NCBI GenBank assembly: GCA_021784265.1
Contig: JAJXTA010000258.1
Span: 1 to 5,456, forward strand
DNA: 5,456 nt
Direction: 5' to 3'
Origin: a bacterium
GTDB lineage: Bacteria > Verrucomicrobiota > Verrucomicrobiia > Limisphaerales > J093
In this document: positions 5,425-5,456 of the stretch, in pieces
Layout of the letters: every line of letters begins with the position of its first letter
How positions within the stretch are numbered: the first letter of the stretch is position 1
Translations under genes and position numbers: made by a program
The notes under the pieces: model-generated
Told to the model about the DNA's origin: nothing
Seen by the model: only the letters and a program-made list of their open reading frames with translations
Database searches by the model: none

Positions 5425-5455
5425 TTGACGAAGTGCTATAGATTATCTATAGCAC
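5425..5455 (+). promoter_or_regulatory. Promoter with a 23-bp palindromic operator
   Basis: TTGACG (5425-5430) and TATAGC (5448-5453) are spaced by exactly 17 bases and look like sigma70 -35 and -10 boxes pointing rightward. The spacer and -10 box are covered by a perfect inverted repeat: GTGCTATAGAT (5433-5443) and ATCTATAGCAC (5445-5455) around one central T. A dimeric repressor bound there would block RNA polymerase. The controlled gene would start beyond base 5456. The regulator is unknown; a BlaI/MecI-type or prophage-type repressor is one guess. Confidence 0.6.
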
Positions 5456-5456
5456 A

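Noticed and set aside
1073..5456. Second copy of the tRNA 3' end as a distal attachment site
   Set aside because: I scanned for the GGTTCAAATCC and TGGGCCCACCA segments and found no second copy in the window; only the degenerate 11-base repeats close to the tRNA resemble it.
1..5456. CRISPR array or long tandem repeats
   Set aside because: No regularly spaced repeats of 20 bases or more were seen; the only tandem repeat is the 11-base pair at 1097-1118.

Overview
The window is GC-rich bacterial chromosome DNA and is best read as a tRNA-proximal accessory region beside a core gene. A class II (B12-dependent) ribonucleotide reductase, weak or absent Shine-Dalgarno sequences and long low-content intergenic stretches fit a planctomycete, perhaps of the Gemmata group. 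That assignment is inference; no rRNA or other taxonomic marker is present.

Layout. The left edge holds the first 169 codons of nrdJ on the minus strand (507 to 1, running off the window). About 490 bases without a convincing gene follow, with two strong dyads. Next is a complete tRNA-Ile2 with anticodon CAT (997-1072, CCA encoded). Only three bases after its CCA lies the stop codon of a truncated excisionase-like helix-turn-helix gene (1076-1279, minus). A better preserved paralogue lies at 4909-5121 in the same orientation. Between these two copies are three plus-strand genes and one minus-strand relic: (1) a 167-residue protein with a Vsr/PD-(D/E)XK-like C-terminal domain (1675-2178); (2) an abortive-infection-type protein with an AbiJ-like N-terminus and a TIGR02391/Ymh C-terminal domain carrying an R-x4-H HEPN-type motif (2280-3104); (3) a membrane protein with a dCTP deaminase/dUTPase-like domain, a coiled coil and two C-terminal transmembrane helices (3101-4144); and (4) a decayed, frameshifted DUF2779 (DnaQ-like exonuclease) fragment (4212-4808). 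The right edge is noncoding and ends in a 23-base near-perfect palindrome embedded in a sigma70-like promoter that points out of the window.

How it may work. Genes 2 and 3 overlap by 4 bases if gene 3 starts at its GTG and are probably co-expressed. A HEPN-type RNase candidate next to a nucleotide-binding-fold protein anchored in the membrane looks like a two-gene antiphage or cell-suicide module. The deaminase-like domain lacks the family's catalytic glutamate, so it may sense nucleotides rather than deaminate them. The repeated excisionase-like genes, the tRNA junction and the nuclease relic indicate repeated insertion and decay at one integration hotspot. No integrase gene is inside the window.
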